This document shows positions 1 through 7,074 of a DNA stretch of 24,478 nt, in pieces. Both the position numbers and the translations under genes were made by a program. The notes below the pieces were generated by a model that worked only from the letters and a program-made list of their open reading frames with translations, was not told the origin of the DNA and made no database searches. Source of the DNA: JASJBU01 sp965372385 (GTDB lineage: Bacteria > Pseudomonadota > Gammaproteobacteria > Chromatiales > Chromatiaceae); assembly GCA_965372385.1 (NCBI GenBank), contig CBDVCD010000018.1:1-24478 (forward strand), read 5' to 3'. Each line of letters opens with the position of its first letter. Within the stretch, counting starts at the first letter, position 1.

Positions 1-297
1 TGTAAATACACCGATTGCGTGGATGTGTGTCCCGTAGATGCCTTTCACGAGGTGCCGAACTTTCTGGTGATCAACCAAGATGAATGCATTGACTGTGATG
101 TTTGTGTTCCAGAGTGCCCGGCAGAAGCCATTTTTGCAGATGGGGAGTTGCCACCTGAGCAAGAGAAATTCATCGAAATCAACGAGGAACTAGCCAAGCA
201 ATGGCCGGTGATTACCGAGAAAAAAGACCCGCTTCCTGACGCCGAAGAATGGAATGGTGTTGAAGAAAAGTTACGGTACCTGGAACGCTGTGGATGA
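1..297 (+). CDS. fdxA: 7Fe ferredoxin FdxA, 3' part (5' end outside window)
   Basis: This is a small soluble electron carrier that binds one [3Fe-4S] and one [4Fe-4S] cluster (FdxA / Azotobacter FdI type). The frame is open from base 1 and gives 98 residues, starting CKYTDC. About ten N-terminal residues are missing because the window begins inside the gene. Visible cluster motifs are CKYTDCVDVCPVDAF and, about 22 residues later, CIDCDVCVPECPAEA. The acidic/aromatic C-terminal extension typical of FdxA follows (KQWPVITEKKDPLPDAEEW). The GTG at 19 is an internal Val codon and not a start. Its last 123 bases are repeated at 5090-5212 as a truncated copy, and a MITE-like element begins 16 bp after the stop. 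The family call is secure; the redox partner cannot be told from here. Confidence 0.93.
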   Translation, partial: CKYTDCVDVCPVDAFHEVPNFLVINQDECIDCDVCVPECPAEAIFADGELPPEQEKFIEINEELAKQWPVITEKKDPLPDAEEWNGVEEKLRYLERCG

Positions 298-308
298 CCT
301 CAGGTGTC

Positions 309-313
309 ATAAT
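309..313. repeat. Target-site duplication ATAAT, left copy
   Basis: ATAAT directly abuts the left inverted repeat of the 237-bp element and is repeated exactly at 551-555. Removing the element plus one copy restores a continuous pre-insertion sequence. Confidence 0.8.
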
Positions 314-550
314 CCTAGATTCCTCAGTTGACCGCTCCATTCTACGGTTAACGAGTTGAAATTGTGTTTGTTTTGTTCGCTAGACACCTTCACCCACTGG
401 GTGAATTACGCTATGGTGTAGATTGCACATTTGTGGCGGCGCATGTCTGCGTTACAACTCCTTGGAATAGAATAACTATTCCGCGTCATTGTGCCTTGAC
501 CTGCACCACCACAAACGCACACTCTACCCCATCCAACTGAGGATTCTAGG
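314..550. mobile_element. MITE-like element with IS1380-type terminal inverted repeats
   Basis: A 237-bp non-coding element fills most of the 364-bp gap between fdxA and the ABC operon. Its left end is CCTAGATTCCTCAGTTG (314-330). Its right end, read inward on the minus strand, is CCTAGAATCCTCAGTTG (534-550), so 16 of 17 positions match. Both ends are flanked by ATAAT (309-313 and 551-555), a perfect 5-bp target-site duplication. The terminal CCTAGATTC resembles the ends of the IS1380 family as I recall them (for example ISEcp1). No transposase is encoded. Inside are a 17-bp palindrome (389-405, TTCACCCA-C-TGGGTGAA) and a hairpin (464-482, GGAATAG-AATAA-CTATTCC). Boundaries and duplication are directly visible; the family assignment is from memory. 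Confidence 0.82.
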
Positions 551-555
551 ATAAT
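551..555. repeat. Target-site duplication ATAAT, right copy
   Basis: ATAAT directly abuts the right inverted repeat of the 237-bp element and matches 309-313 exactly. A 5-bp duplication fits the 4-5 bp known for IS1380-family insertions. Confidence 0.8.
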
Positions 556-661
556 GGAACGCTTCGATAGCGGAATCTCTCAGGGCTCCGACTATTATGG
601 CAGTTGATGTATGCTAAGCCATCTACAGGACTCACCACACATAGAATTTGAGTAGAATTCC

Positions 662-1354
662 GTGAGACTGATTTCTTCTGAGAACCTGGAAAAGACCTAC
701 AGCACCGGCGAGATCGATGTTCCCGCCATCAAGAGTGCAGATTTCAGCATCGATTCCAGCTCCTTTGTCGCCTTCGTCGGTCCCTCCGGCAGTGGCAAAA
801 GCACGCTGTTGAATATGATCGGTTGTCTGGACCGGCCCAGTGGAGGAGAGCTCAGGGTACTCGATACGGATGTCGCTACACTGGATCGCAAACAAAGGGC
901 GGCCTTTCGTGCTCAGCATATTGGGTTCATCTTTCAGGACTTCAATCTTATCCCGGTTCTGACCGTATTCGAGAATATCGAATACCCCCTCATCATGGTG
1001 CAAAAATGGCCGGCAGCGAAACGCAGAAAGCGCGTAAATGAGTTGCTGGAGGCTGTGGACATGGCCGATCAGACACACAAGTTTCCCTCTGAGCTTTCAG
1101 GCGGACAAAAGCAGCGTGTGGCCGTCGCACGCGCTCTGGTCACGCATGCCAAATTGATATTGGCGGACGAACCCACCGCGAACCTCGATCATGCCACCGC
1201 CTACCGTATTATCGGCCTTATGAAACAGATGCGTGACGATTTCGGTTCCACCTTTATCTTCTCCACCCACGACCCCAAGATTATGGAGGCCGCGGAGATC
1301 ATCTATACCCTGGAGGATGGTGTAGTTAATCTGACGAAGGGGGGCAGTCAATGA
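662..1354 (+). CDS. ABC transporter ATP-binding protein, MacB/LolD type
   Basis: A 230-residue cytoplasmic ATPase that should power the FtsX-type permease encoded next. Visible motifs are Walker A GPSGSGKST (residues 40-48), Q-loop FQDFN (91-95), signature LSGGQ (145-149), Walker B LILADEP with catalytic Glu170, D-loop NLD (174-176) and switch His203 in STHD. Length and order match the MacB/LolD/FtsE class of ATPases. The start is GTG at 662: an in-frame stop lies at 653-655 and no ATG occurs before residue 52. The ribosome binding site is weak. The stop overlaps the permease start as ATGA (1351-1354), which implies translational coupling. The substrate is unknown; the neighbours argue for envelope lipid, lipoprotein or barrel trafficking rather than drug efflux, because no MacA-like adaptor is present. 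Confidence 0.95.
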   Translation: MRLISSENLEKTYSTGEIDVPAIKSADFSIDSSSFVAFVGPSGSGKSTLLNMIGCLDRPSGGELRVLDTDVATLDRKQRAAFRAQHIGFIFQDFNLIPVLTVFENIEYPLIMVQKWPAAKRRKRVNELLEAVDMADQTHKFPSELSGGQKQRVAVARALVTHAKLILADEPTANLDHATAYRIIGLMKQMRDDFGSTFIFSTHDPKIMEAAEIIYTLEDGVVNLTKGGSQ

Positions 1355-2595
1355 GCCGGATTCTAAAGATCGCATTGCGCAACCTGATGCGCTACCGCCG
1401 ACGGACACTGCTCACCACATTGCTGATCACTATCGGTGTGGTAGCCGTATTGCTGTTTATCGCTGTTTCAAGTTCCTTCAAGGGGATGATGATCAGCCAG
1501 ATCACTGACGCTATGCTGGGGCATCTGCAGATTCATAAAAATGGCTATGTATCCTCAATCGATAACCTGCCTTTACACCTGAACATGCCGCCCAAGATGG
1601 TCAACAAAGTGTCTGATGCACTCGCAGACATCGATGAGGTTGAGGCCTGGTCACCACGGATTAAGTTGGGTGCAATGTTCAGCAACTTCACTGAAACTAC
1701 CAACATCCGCCTGAATGGCGTGGATCCCGCACGAGAGTCACAGATCAGTCCTGATCTGCGTAAGCGGTTAATTGCAGGCAGTGGCGAAATCCTGGTGGAG
1801 AAAGGAAAGATCCTCGTCCCGGAACTTATCGCCAAGGGCATGCAGGTCAAGGTAGGCGACCCCATCGTGCTGGTAGCGAACAACAAGGATGGTTCAGTGA
1901 ATGGTATGAACTTCACCGTACAAGGCCTGCTGGAAGGTATTTCCGGCCCCGGTGGGCGTGATGGATATATCCATCTGGAGGATGCGCGAGCCCTGTTGCG
2001 TATGGAAGAGCATGAAGTCAGTGAGATCGCTGTCCGGCTCAAAAAGCTTGATCGAATCAACGCTGTCCGACAGCAATTACAGAGATCAATTGGCGTATTG
2101 ATTAACCAGAAGGGGAAGCCTGCTTTCGAGATTCACCCTTGGGAGCAACTCTCTCCCTTTTCCAATATCGCCAAGATGATCGATCTGATGACCCTCTTCA
2201 TCAAGATCATGCTCGTATCTATTGTGTTGATCAGCGTGATGAATGTGATGATCATGGCGGTCTACGAGCGCATCCGCGAGATCGGTACCATTGCCGCCAT
2301 GGGCACTTCGCCGGGCAGTATCCGTTCGCTATTTATTGCGGAAGGATTCCTCCTAGGTTTGCTAGGAGCGGTGATCGGCATCATTCTCAGTCTGAGTTTG
2401 GTAACTGTATTCCAATATGTAGGTATCACCTTTGATTTTGGCCGGCAAAAGGGTTTGCTGTTACTACCGGAAATTGCTCTAGGTGATGTGATATTTGCCG
2501 GTGTAATGGTCATTATTGTCGCCGTACTTGCCAGCCTGCAGCCCGCCTGGAAGGCATCACGCATGGACCCAATCGATGCCCTGCGGCATGTTTAA
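1351..2595 (+). CDS. FtsX-like permease of ABC transporter (MacB/LolC type)
   Basis: A 414-residue inner-membrane permease and partner of the preceding ATPase. The layout is the family's usual one: a basic N-terminus (LMRYRRR), first membrane helix at about 20-40, a large periplasmic domain at about 45-275, then three C-terminal helices at about 279-305, 327-355 and 377-396. The coupling region after helix 2 has the family-typical ERIREIGTIAAMG, and the protein ends with PAWKASRMDPIDALRHV. It starts inside the ATPase stop codon (ATGA overlap). The 4-helix topology is that of the MacB/LolC/LolE group, which acts mechanically on periplasmic substrates rather than forming a classical import channel. 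No own periplasmic adaptor is encoded nearby; the LolA-like protein downstream could be the acceptor (inference). Confidence 0.94.
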   Translation: MSRILKIALRNLMRYRRRTLLTTLLITIGVVAVLLFIAVSSSFKGMMISQITDAMLGHLQIHKNGYVSSIDNLPLHLNMPPKMVNKVSDALADIDEVEAWSPRIKLGAMFSNFTETTNIRLNGVDPARESQISPDLRKRLIAGSGEILVEKGKILVPELIAKGMQVKVGDPIVLVANNKDGSVNGMNFTVQGLLEGISGPGGRDGYIHLEDARALLRMEEHEVSEIAVRLKKLDRINAVRQQLQRSIGVLINQKGKPAFEIHPWEQLSPFSNIAKMIDLMTLFIKIMLVSIVLISVMNVMIMAVYERIREIGTIAAMGTSPGSIRSLFIAEGFLLGLLGAVIGIILSLSLVTVFQYVGITFDFGRQKGLLLLPEIALGDVIFAGVMVIIVAVLASLQPAWKASRMDPIDALRHV

Positions 2596-2613
2596 CAAGA
2601 GAGGAATAGAGCC

Positions 2614-3003
2614 ATGAGAGTAGCCCCCAAACAGTTTCTGTACTATTTTTTTGCACTGTTACTAACCATCCCATTAGGTACCTTGGCCGCCGCTGACAGG
2701 TTGGCTGTAGCAGCGGAAGGCCCCGAAGTTAGCGCCTCCATCAGTACACGCGCCGCAAGAGCTCCCTTCTATCTCATCTTCGAGCAGGATGGCCGCCTGA
2801 TCGAGTCACTTCAAAACACGGCTGCAGAGGAGAGCGGCGGTGCCAGTCGCACGGCCGTGGAGTTACTTGAACAGCATGGCGTCGGCACCCTGGTCGCCGG
2901 AGACTTCGGGCGTAAGATGTTGAACGCACTGAAGGAGCGGAAGATCAAACATGTCATCACAACCGGGACAGCCGCAGACGCTGTTCGCAGTCTGACCGAG
3001 TAA
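2614..3003 (+). CDS. Exported NifX/NifB-type (FeMo-cofactor-binding fold) protein
   Basis: A 129-residue protein with a clear signal peptide (KQFLYYFFALLLTIPLG, likely cleaved near LAAA at about 26). The mature part matches the dinitrogenase iron-molybdenum cofactor biosynthesis family (PF02579, COG1433). Seen are LAVAAEG as the first strand, APFYLIFEQDG, a Gly-rich SGGASRTAVELLEQHGV helix, TLVAGDFGRKMLNALKE, and KHVITTGTAADAV at the end. Known members are mostly cytoplasmic, so export is unusual. The mature domain has no cysteine, and the usual RFGRA segment reads TRAARA, so cluster binding is uncertain. RBS AGAGAGG lies ahead of ATG 2614. It sits between the permease (18-bp gap) and the LolA-like gene (4-bp gap), so it is part of the same operon. 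The fold call is from motif recall. Confidence 0.8.
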   Translation: MRVAPKQFLYYFFALLLTIPLGTLAAADRLAVAAEGPEVSASISTRAARAPFYLIFEQDGRLIESLQNTAAEESGGASRTAVELLEQHGVGTLVAGDFGRKMLNALKERKIKHVITTGTAADAVRSLTE

Positions 3004-3007
3004 GCGC

Positions 3008-3745
3008 ATGAACAGATTTAAAACGGCCATTCTGCTTTTACTTTCACTGCTGACTTCACCACTACCGGCCCAAGACGCAGAACAACTGCTACAGGAGGTG
3101 GACCGGCATCTGCAGCCCGAGTCCTACGAGATGTACCGCAAGCTGATCAACATCGAACCCGATGGCGACAAGAAGGCGTTCGTGCTCTACACCGTAAAGA
3201 AGGGTAATGACAAGATGCTGGCCCTGTTTCTCGACCCACCCAGCGAGAAAGGGCGCGCCACCCTGCGCCTGGCTGACAATATGTGGCTCTATATCCCGGA
3301 TGTCGGCAGGCCGCTGCGCATCACCAGCCTGCAGTCGGTGGTCGGTGGCGTATTCAACAACTCCGATATCATGCGGCTTGATTTCAGCGACGAATATCAG
3401 GCCGAATCGGTGAAAACAGAAGATGGACAATACCTGCTTGAGCTCAAGGCAAAGAGTAACAGCGTGGCCTATGACCGCCTCAAAATGTGGGTTGACCAAA
3501 AGGCTCGTGTACCGATAAAGATCGAGGCCTATGCCGCCAGCGGCTTACTGATCAAAACCCTGCATTACAGCAAAATCAAAGACTTTGGCAATGGCATTAT
3601 CCGCCCCTCGATGCTGGAGACCGACAGCCCGCTCTACAAAGGCTACAAATCGGTGATGCTGTTTTCCGGCGTTGAACCACGCGACTTTTCCGATGAGGTA
3701 TTCAGCCTCAGTTACATGCCGAAGGTGGGCGAACTGCGGCAATGA
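3008..3745 (+). CDS. Outer-membrane lipoprotein-sorting protein, LolA-like
   Basis: A 245-residue periplasmic protein with signal peptide FKTAILLLLSLLTSPLPAQ. It belongs to the LolA-like 'outer membrane lipoprotein-sorting protein' family (PF17131 type), whose LolA-type half-barrel carries lipidated cargo across the periplasm. Typical features seen are KKAFVLYTVKKGNDKMLALFLDPPSEKGRATL, NMWLYIPDVGRPLRI, SDIMRLDFSDEY, YDRLKMWVDQKARVPIKIE and the closing PRDFSDEVFSLSYMPK. It is not the housekeeping LolA, which lacks the DNMWLYIP-type segment. It starts 4 bp after the NifX-like gene and overlaps the barrel gene by 4 bp (ATGA, 3742-3745). In other bacteria this family often neighbours RND/MMPL or MacB-like pumps, which supports cargo transfer from the pump to the outer membrane. 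The cargo is unknown. Confidence 0.88.
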   Translation: MNRFKTAILLLLSLLTSPLPAQDAEQLLQEVDRHLQPESYEMYRKLINIEPDGDKKAFVLYTVKKGNDKMLALFLDPPSEKGRATLRLADNMWLYIPDVGRPLRITSLQSVVGGVFNNSDIMRLDFSDEYQAESVKTEDGQYLLELKAKSNSVAYDRLKMWVDQKARVPIKIEAYAASGLLIKTLHYSKIKDFGNGIIRPSMLETDSPLYKGYKSVMLFSGVEPRDFSDEVFSLSYMPKVGELRQ

Positions 3746-5022
3746 GTCGAGGGCTTGTGGGACTGCTCCTCTTCCCGCTCTTGATGCCGGTTCAAGCGGA
3801 AGAGTTCGGTTTCGATATCTCCCAGTACCAAAAGAAGCCCTTCGAGCTCGGCGGATATCTGGAGGTAAAACCGGAATACAGATACTTCAACCAGGATAGC
3901 ACGCTCTATCGACTCAACTTTCCAACAACAGATGAGCGGCCCTCTTCGGATGACCGATATAACGGTGCCCTGGAGCTGGAAGGCCTCTACCGCTCCGGCG
4001 CTTCTTCCCTTAATTTCCATGCCCAAGCCACAGCGCAACATGACACCTCCGGTGGTAGTCGTGACGCGGCCATTTTCCAGCTCTATTACCGCCACTCCAC
4101 CGACACGCTGAGCTTTGAACTTGGCAAACGGGCCCTGAAATGGGGTACAGGCTACGCGTGGAACCCGGTTGGCTTCATCCAACGGCACAAAGACCCCAGT
4201 GATCCGGAATTGAGTCGTGAGGGTTTTGTCATTGCCTCGTTGGACTATGTGAAAAGTTATGCTGGCCCGTTGCAGACGCTCACTTTCACCCCGATTCTGC
4301 TGCCTGTCGCCAGTAACATCAACGAGGATTTTTCACCTGAAGAAGAGTTCAACCTGGCGGGCAAGCTCTACCTCCTCTATCGTGATACTGATATCGATCT
4401 TCTTTTCTTGACCGAAGGCAGCCGCAGTGGGCGGATCGGGCTGGATTTTTCCCGCAACCTGGCGACGAACCTGGAAATACACGGGGAATTGGCCTGGATC
4501 CATGATCAATCAAGATTTATGTTGGATGAGAACGATGCGCTGAACATTTACAGGAAAGATAGTACGAGCTATCTGCTGGGACTGCGTTATCTCTCTGTCC
4601 AGGATACGACCTATATCCTCGAGTATTATCACAACGACTCCGGGCTAAGCAAAAAAGAGGCCGAACGCTTTTTTGAACTGTTTGATTCGGCGGACATGAG
4701 AGGAGACGACACACTGTTTATCAAGGCACGAGATATCGCCGACAAGGCAGGCTTTTTCACACCCAATTACATGCGGGAGTATCTGCACCTGCGAGTCACT
4801 CAGAAGGAAGCCTTCGATATTGTCTATCTCAATGCAGACCTTACCTCGATCATCAATCTGCAGGATCACAGCTATTCACTCATCCCGGGACTGACCTATA
4901 CGGGCTTCAAGAACACGGAACTACGTCTTCGCATCGCTCTGAATCGTGGTAGTCATTACACTGAATTCGGGGAAAAGCAGGTTGAAAGCCGCATTGAATT
5001 ACGCGTGCGTTATTTTTTCTAA
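3742..5022 (+). CDS. Outer-membrane beta-barrel protein, function unknown
   Basis: A 426-residue protein with a short signal peptide (GLVGLLLFPLLMPVQA, cleavage probable near residue 19). The mature protein is rich in alternating hydrophobic/polar, aromatic-flanked strands such as FELGGYLEVKPEYRYF, SLNFHAQATAQHD, LYLLYRDTDIDLLFLTEG and TYILEYYHNDSG. It ends in RIELRVRYFF; a C-terminal Phe after alternating residues is the classical BAM recognition signal. I recognise no named porin family. The start ATG overlaps the LolA-like stop (ATGA), so the two are coupled, and this is the last gene of the operon. It may be the outer-membrane exit or receiving site for whatever the ABC and LolA-like pair moves (inference). 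No hairpin terminator is evident after the stop. Confidence 0.85.
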   Translation: MSRGLVGLLLFPLLMPVQAEEFGFDISQYQKKPFELGGYLEVKPEYRYFNQDSTLYRLNFPTTDERPSSDDRYNGALELEGLYRSGASSLNFHAQATAQHDTSGGSRDAAIFQLYYRHSTDTLSFELGKRALKWGTGYAWNPVGFIQRHKDPSDPELSREGFVIASLDYVKSYAGPLQTLTFTPILLPVASNINEDFSPEEEFNLAGKLYLLYRDTDIDLLFLTEGSRSGRIGLDFSRNLATNLEIHGELAWIHDQSRFMLDENDALNIYRKDSTSYLLGLRYLSVQDTTYILEYYHNDSGLSKKEAERFFELFDSADMRGDDTLFIKARDIADKAGFFTPNYMREYLHLRVTQKEAFDIVYLNADLTSIINLQDHSYSLIPGLTYTGFKNTELRLRIALNRGSHYTEFGEKQVESRIELRVRYFF

Positions 5023-5062
5023 TACCAGCTGTATCTGAAACGAAAGCAGCTGCCATACATAA

Positions 5063-5212
5063 AATAAGGCTCTGCCTGAGTTAGCTGTTGAAATCAACGC
5101 AGAGCTGGCCAAGCAATGGCCGGTGATTACCGAGAAAAAAGACCTGCTTCCTGACGCCGATAAATGGAATGGTGTTGAAGATAAGTTACAGTACCTGCAA
5201 CGCTGTGGATGA
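5063..5212 (+). pseudogene. Truncated duplicate of the fdxA 3' end
   Basis: Bases 5090-5212 match fdxA 175-297 with 10 mismatches in 123 positions and no gap, including the same stop. The frame stays open back to a TAA at 5060-5062, and changes are mild (E to D, R to Q, E to Q, P to L). It reads EINAELAKQWPVITEKKDLL and ends YLQRCG. Both cysteine cluster motifs and any start are missing, so no ferredoxin can be made. Similarity decays just upstream of 5090, about 50-65 bp past the barrel gene stop. This relic and the real fdxA lie 4915 bp apart as direct repeats around the five-gene envelope operon. It holds much of the 306-bp gap 5023-5328; in the rest (5213-5328) I see nothing clear. Confidence 0.9.
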
Positions 5213-5328
5213 TGTACCGTTGCAAACAATGAAAAGTGTCGTGTTGATAACTGTGTGATGCTCGGGGATTTGGTGTTGGCATTAAGGACGATTAATCACT
5301 CAACGTTTGCCTGCAAGCTGGGCCTTGG

Positions 5329-6291
5329 TTAGTCGGTATCGATCAAATCATGCCCGGCTGCTTTGAGAAAATCACTGGTATTCACCTCACCTTTTGCGTA
5401 GGCCTCGTGCCAACCATTTGGGACCAGCATCGCCTGATACAACTCTTGTCGTCGTGCCTCGAACAACTTCCTGTTCACACTTTCAAAGTCAGCTGCACAA
5501 TAGACCCGTTTTCCTACCGCCAATGATAGGTCGGTCAACCACGCCAGGCCATCGACACTGCGCAATAGATGATGGTCGAGTATAAGGGTATCGACACTAT
5601 CGGCCAGACGTAACGCGTTGTTCCAGGCCTGACTACGATCCTCTTTACTGAGTTGTTCCAAATAGAGGGGCGGGCCCGCAGCAAGAACGATATCAGGCCG
5701 CCACTGGATAATCGTATCCACTGTCTGCTCATCCAGAAGCTGAATATCCGAGGCATGCACGAAAGCAGTTCCCCCGGTATCGATCCGTGTCATCATTACC
5801 GTTCCAAATCTACTGCCTGACTTTCCATGAGGTACCGCTTGGGAGAAGGATAAAGGTCCATCACATCGCCCGTTGGCGATCTGCATATTCCTCCCCAGCA
5901 CTTTTTCCAGGTCATGGAATCGATTCGCCATTTTCGATGATGATCCCCCCGGAGACAGACTCCAACCGTAGAGTCGCTGAAATCGGGAGGGAAGATTGTG
6001 GATGGATAGTTGGTAGGGATTGGCCCCTGTGAGCGGGACATGATCACCATGAAAATGGCTGAACACTACGTCGGTCGCCTGTTCCAGCGCCGCCACTATA
6101 CGCTCACGTACTTGTTCACCGATCGCCACTTGCAGCGGATGGGGAAGCAATCCATGCCGCAGATACCCCAAAGCCACACCGGGATCGATGACAATACAAC
6201 GGTGACCGAGGTCGACCTTGCAGCAGAGCCCACGCACACCCAGGGACTCGGCGGCGATAATCTCAAGACCTATGCCAGTATCGGCTTCCAC
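5329..6291 (-). CDS. UPF0282-type MBL-fold metallo-hydrolase
   Basis: A 320-residue predicted metallo-beta-lactamase-fold hydrolase of the UPF0282/COG2248 type, best known from archaea, with no established substrate. Family hallmarks are AAESLGVRGLCC near the N-terminus, IDPGVALGYLRHGLLPHPLQ, the metal motif HFHGDH (about residues 79-84), FVHASDIQLLD and LILDHHLLR. I chose GTG at 6291. A strong Shine-Dalgarno GAGGAG lies 7 nt upstream, and homology begins just after it. The longer frame to a TTG at 6372 has no ribosome binding site and adds 27 residues of unconserved composition. It lies 105 bp downstream of pcm on the same strand and may share its transcript. Catalytic activity is inferred from the metal motif only. 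Confidence 0.83.
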   Translation of the reverse strand: MEADTGIGLEIIAAESLGVRGLCCKVDLGHRCIVIDPGVALGYLRHGLLPHPLQVAIGEQVRERIVAALEQATDVVFSHFHGDHVPLTGANPYQLSIHNLPSRFQRLYGWSLSPGGSSSKMANRFHDLEKVLGRNMQIANGRCDGPLSFSQAVPHGKSGSRFGTVMMTRIDTGGTAFVHASDIQLLDEQTVDTIIQWRPDIVLAAGPPLYLEQLSKEDRSQAWNNALRLADSVDTLILDHHLLRSVDGLAWLTDLSLAVGKRVYCAADFESVNRKLFEARRQELYQAMLVPNGWHEAYAKGEVNTSDFLKAAGHDLIDTD

Positions 6292-6298
6292 GGTCTCA

Positions 6299-6304
6299 CT
6301 CCTC
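6299..6304 (-). promoter_or_regulatory. Ribosome binding site deciding the UPF0282 start
   Basis: GAGGAG on the minus strand is followed by a 7-nt spacer and GTG at 6291. This is near-consensus and fixes the start 81 bp downstream of the longest possible frame. Confidence 0.7.
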
Positions 6305-6396
6305 GATGGTCCGTTCCTGCCATCCGTCGTCCCTGTATAACCGATATCGGGTCTCCCAGACGTGGTGTGCAATGATCGTATCGAGACAGCTGTCCG

Positions 6397-7074
6397 TCAT
6401 TGCTCGGTAGGTGGGTTGGTGTTCACCAGGGGAACAAAGGCGACACCGAGAATATCCCGGGAATGGATTTCACCCTGGGGATCCTTCTCCACCAGGATGA
6501 GCTCCTGGTGGCTGTAAGGTTGCCCCACCGGGATGACCAGCCTCCCGCCCGGCTTGAGCTGTTCGATGAGGGCGGGTGGAATATAGCCAGCTGCCGCGGT
6601 GACGATGATGCCATCATAGGGCGCATAGTCCGGCCAGCCCTCATAACCGTTACCCGTGCGGGCCAGGATATTGTCATACCCGAGCCTTTGGAACAGCCGC
6701 TGCGCCGCTTCGCTGAGTTCCGGCACCACTTCCATGCTGTACACCTGCCGGCACAGCCGGGAAAGGATAGCGGTCTGGTAGCCTGAACCGGTACCGATCT
6801 CCAGAACCCTGTACTCCGGCCGCAGCTGCAGCATGTCAGTCATCAACGCCACGATGTAGGGCTGGGAAATGGTCTGTCCATGGCCAATAGGCAGCGGACC
6901 ATTGTCGAAGGCGGCATCTATCAAATCCGGCGGCACAAAGGCATCGCGCGGCACCTCACGCATGGCGGCCATGACCTGCGGATCCAGGTAGTCCCGACCA
7001 ATCATATGACGGGTGAAGGCGACCTCGTTCTCGATATCCTCGATCATCGTCTGCTGCCCATTCTTCAGGCTCAT
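6397..7074 (-). CDS. pcm: Protein-L-isoaspartate O-methyltransferase
   Basis: A 225-residue cytosolic repair enzyme that uses SAM to methylate L-isoaspartyl residues in damaged proteins and releases SAH. Signatures seen are PRDAFVPPD, the active-site loop GQTISQPYIVA (about residues 66-76), SAM motif I VLEIGTGSGYQ (90-100), acidic motif VYSMEVVPEL, and LKPGGRLVIPVG near the end. Length is normal for bacterial Pcm. The start ATG at 7074 overlaps the ahcY stop by 4 bp, so the two are very likely co-translated, which matches their chemistry because AhcY removes the inhibitory SAH. The common gammaproteobacterial surE-pcm-nlpD-rpoS neighbourhood is absent here, so this is a different context or a second paralogue. 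Confidence 0.96.
   Translation of the reverse strand: MSLKNGQQTMIEDIENEVAFTRHMIGRDYLDPQVMAAMREVPRDAFVPPDLIDAAFDNGPLPIGHGQTISQPYIVALMTDMLQLRPEYRVLEIGTGSGYQTAILSRLCRQVYSMEVVPELSEAAQRLFQRLGYDNILARTGNGYEGWPDYAPYDGIIVTAAAGYIPPALIEQLKPGGRLVIPVGQPYSHQELILVEKDPQGEIHSRDILGVAFVPLVNTNPPTEQ

Noticed and set aside
556..661. Sigma-70 promoter for the ABC operon
   Set aside because: Several TATTAT- or TAGAAT-like hexamers occur, but none has a matching -35 at 16-18 bp.
5041..5212. A second functional ferredoxin gene
   Set aside because: Only the C-terminal tail is present; there is no start codon in context and none of the cysteine cluster motifs.
5213..5328. Terminator between the converging barrel operon and the UPF0282 gene
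   Set aside because: Only a loose GCAAAC/GTTTGC pairing over a long distance is visible, without a T-tract.
6292..6372. N-terminal extension of the UPF0282 protein to a TTG start at 6372
   Set aside because: No ribosome binding site lies before the TTG, the residues are unlike the family, and GTG 6291 has a near-consensus GAGGAG at the right distance.
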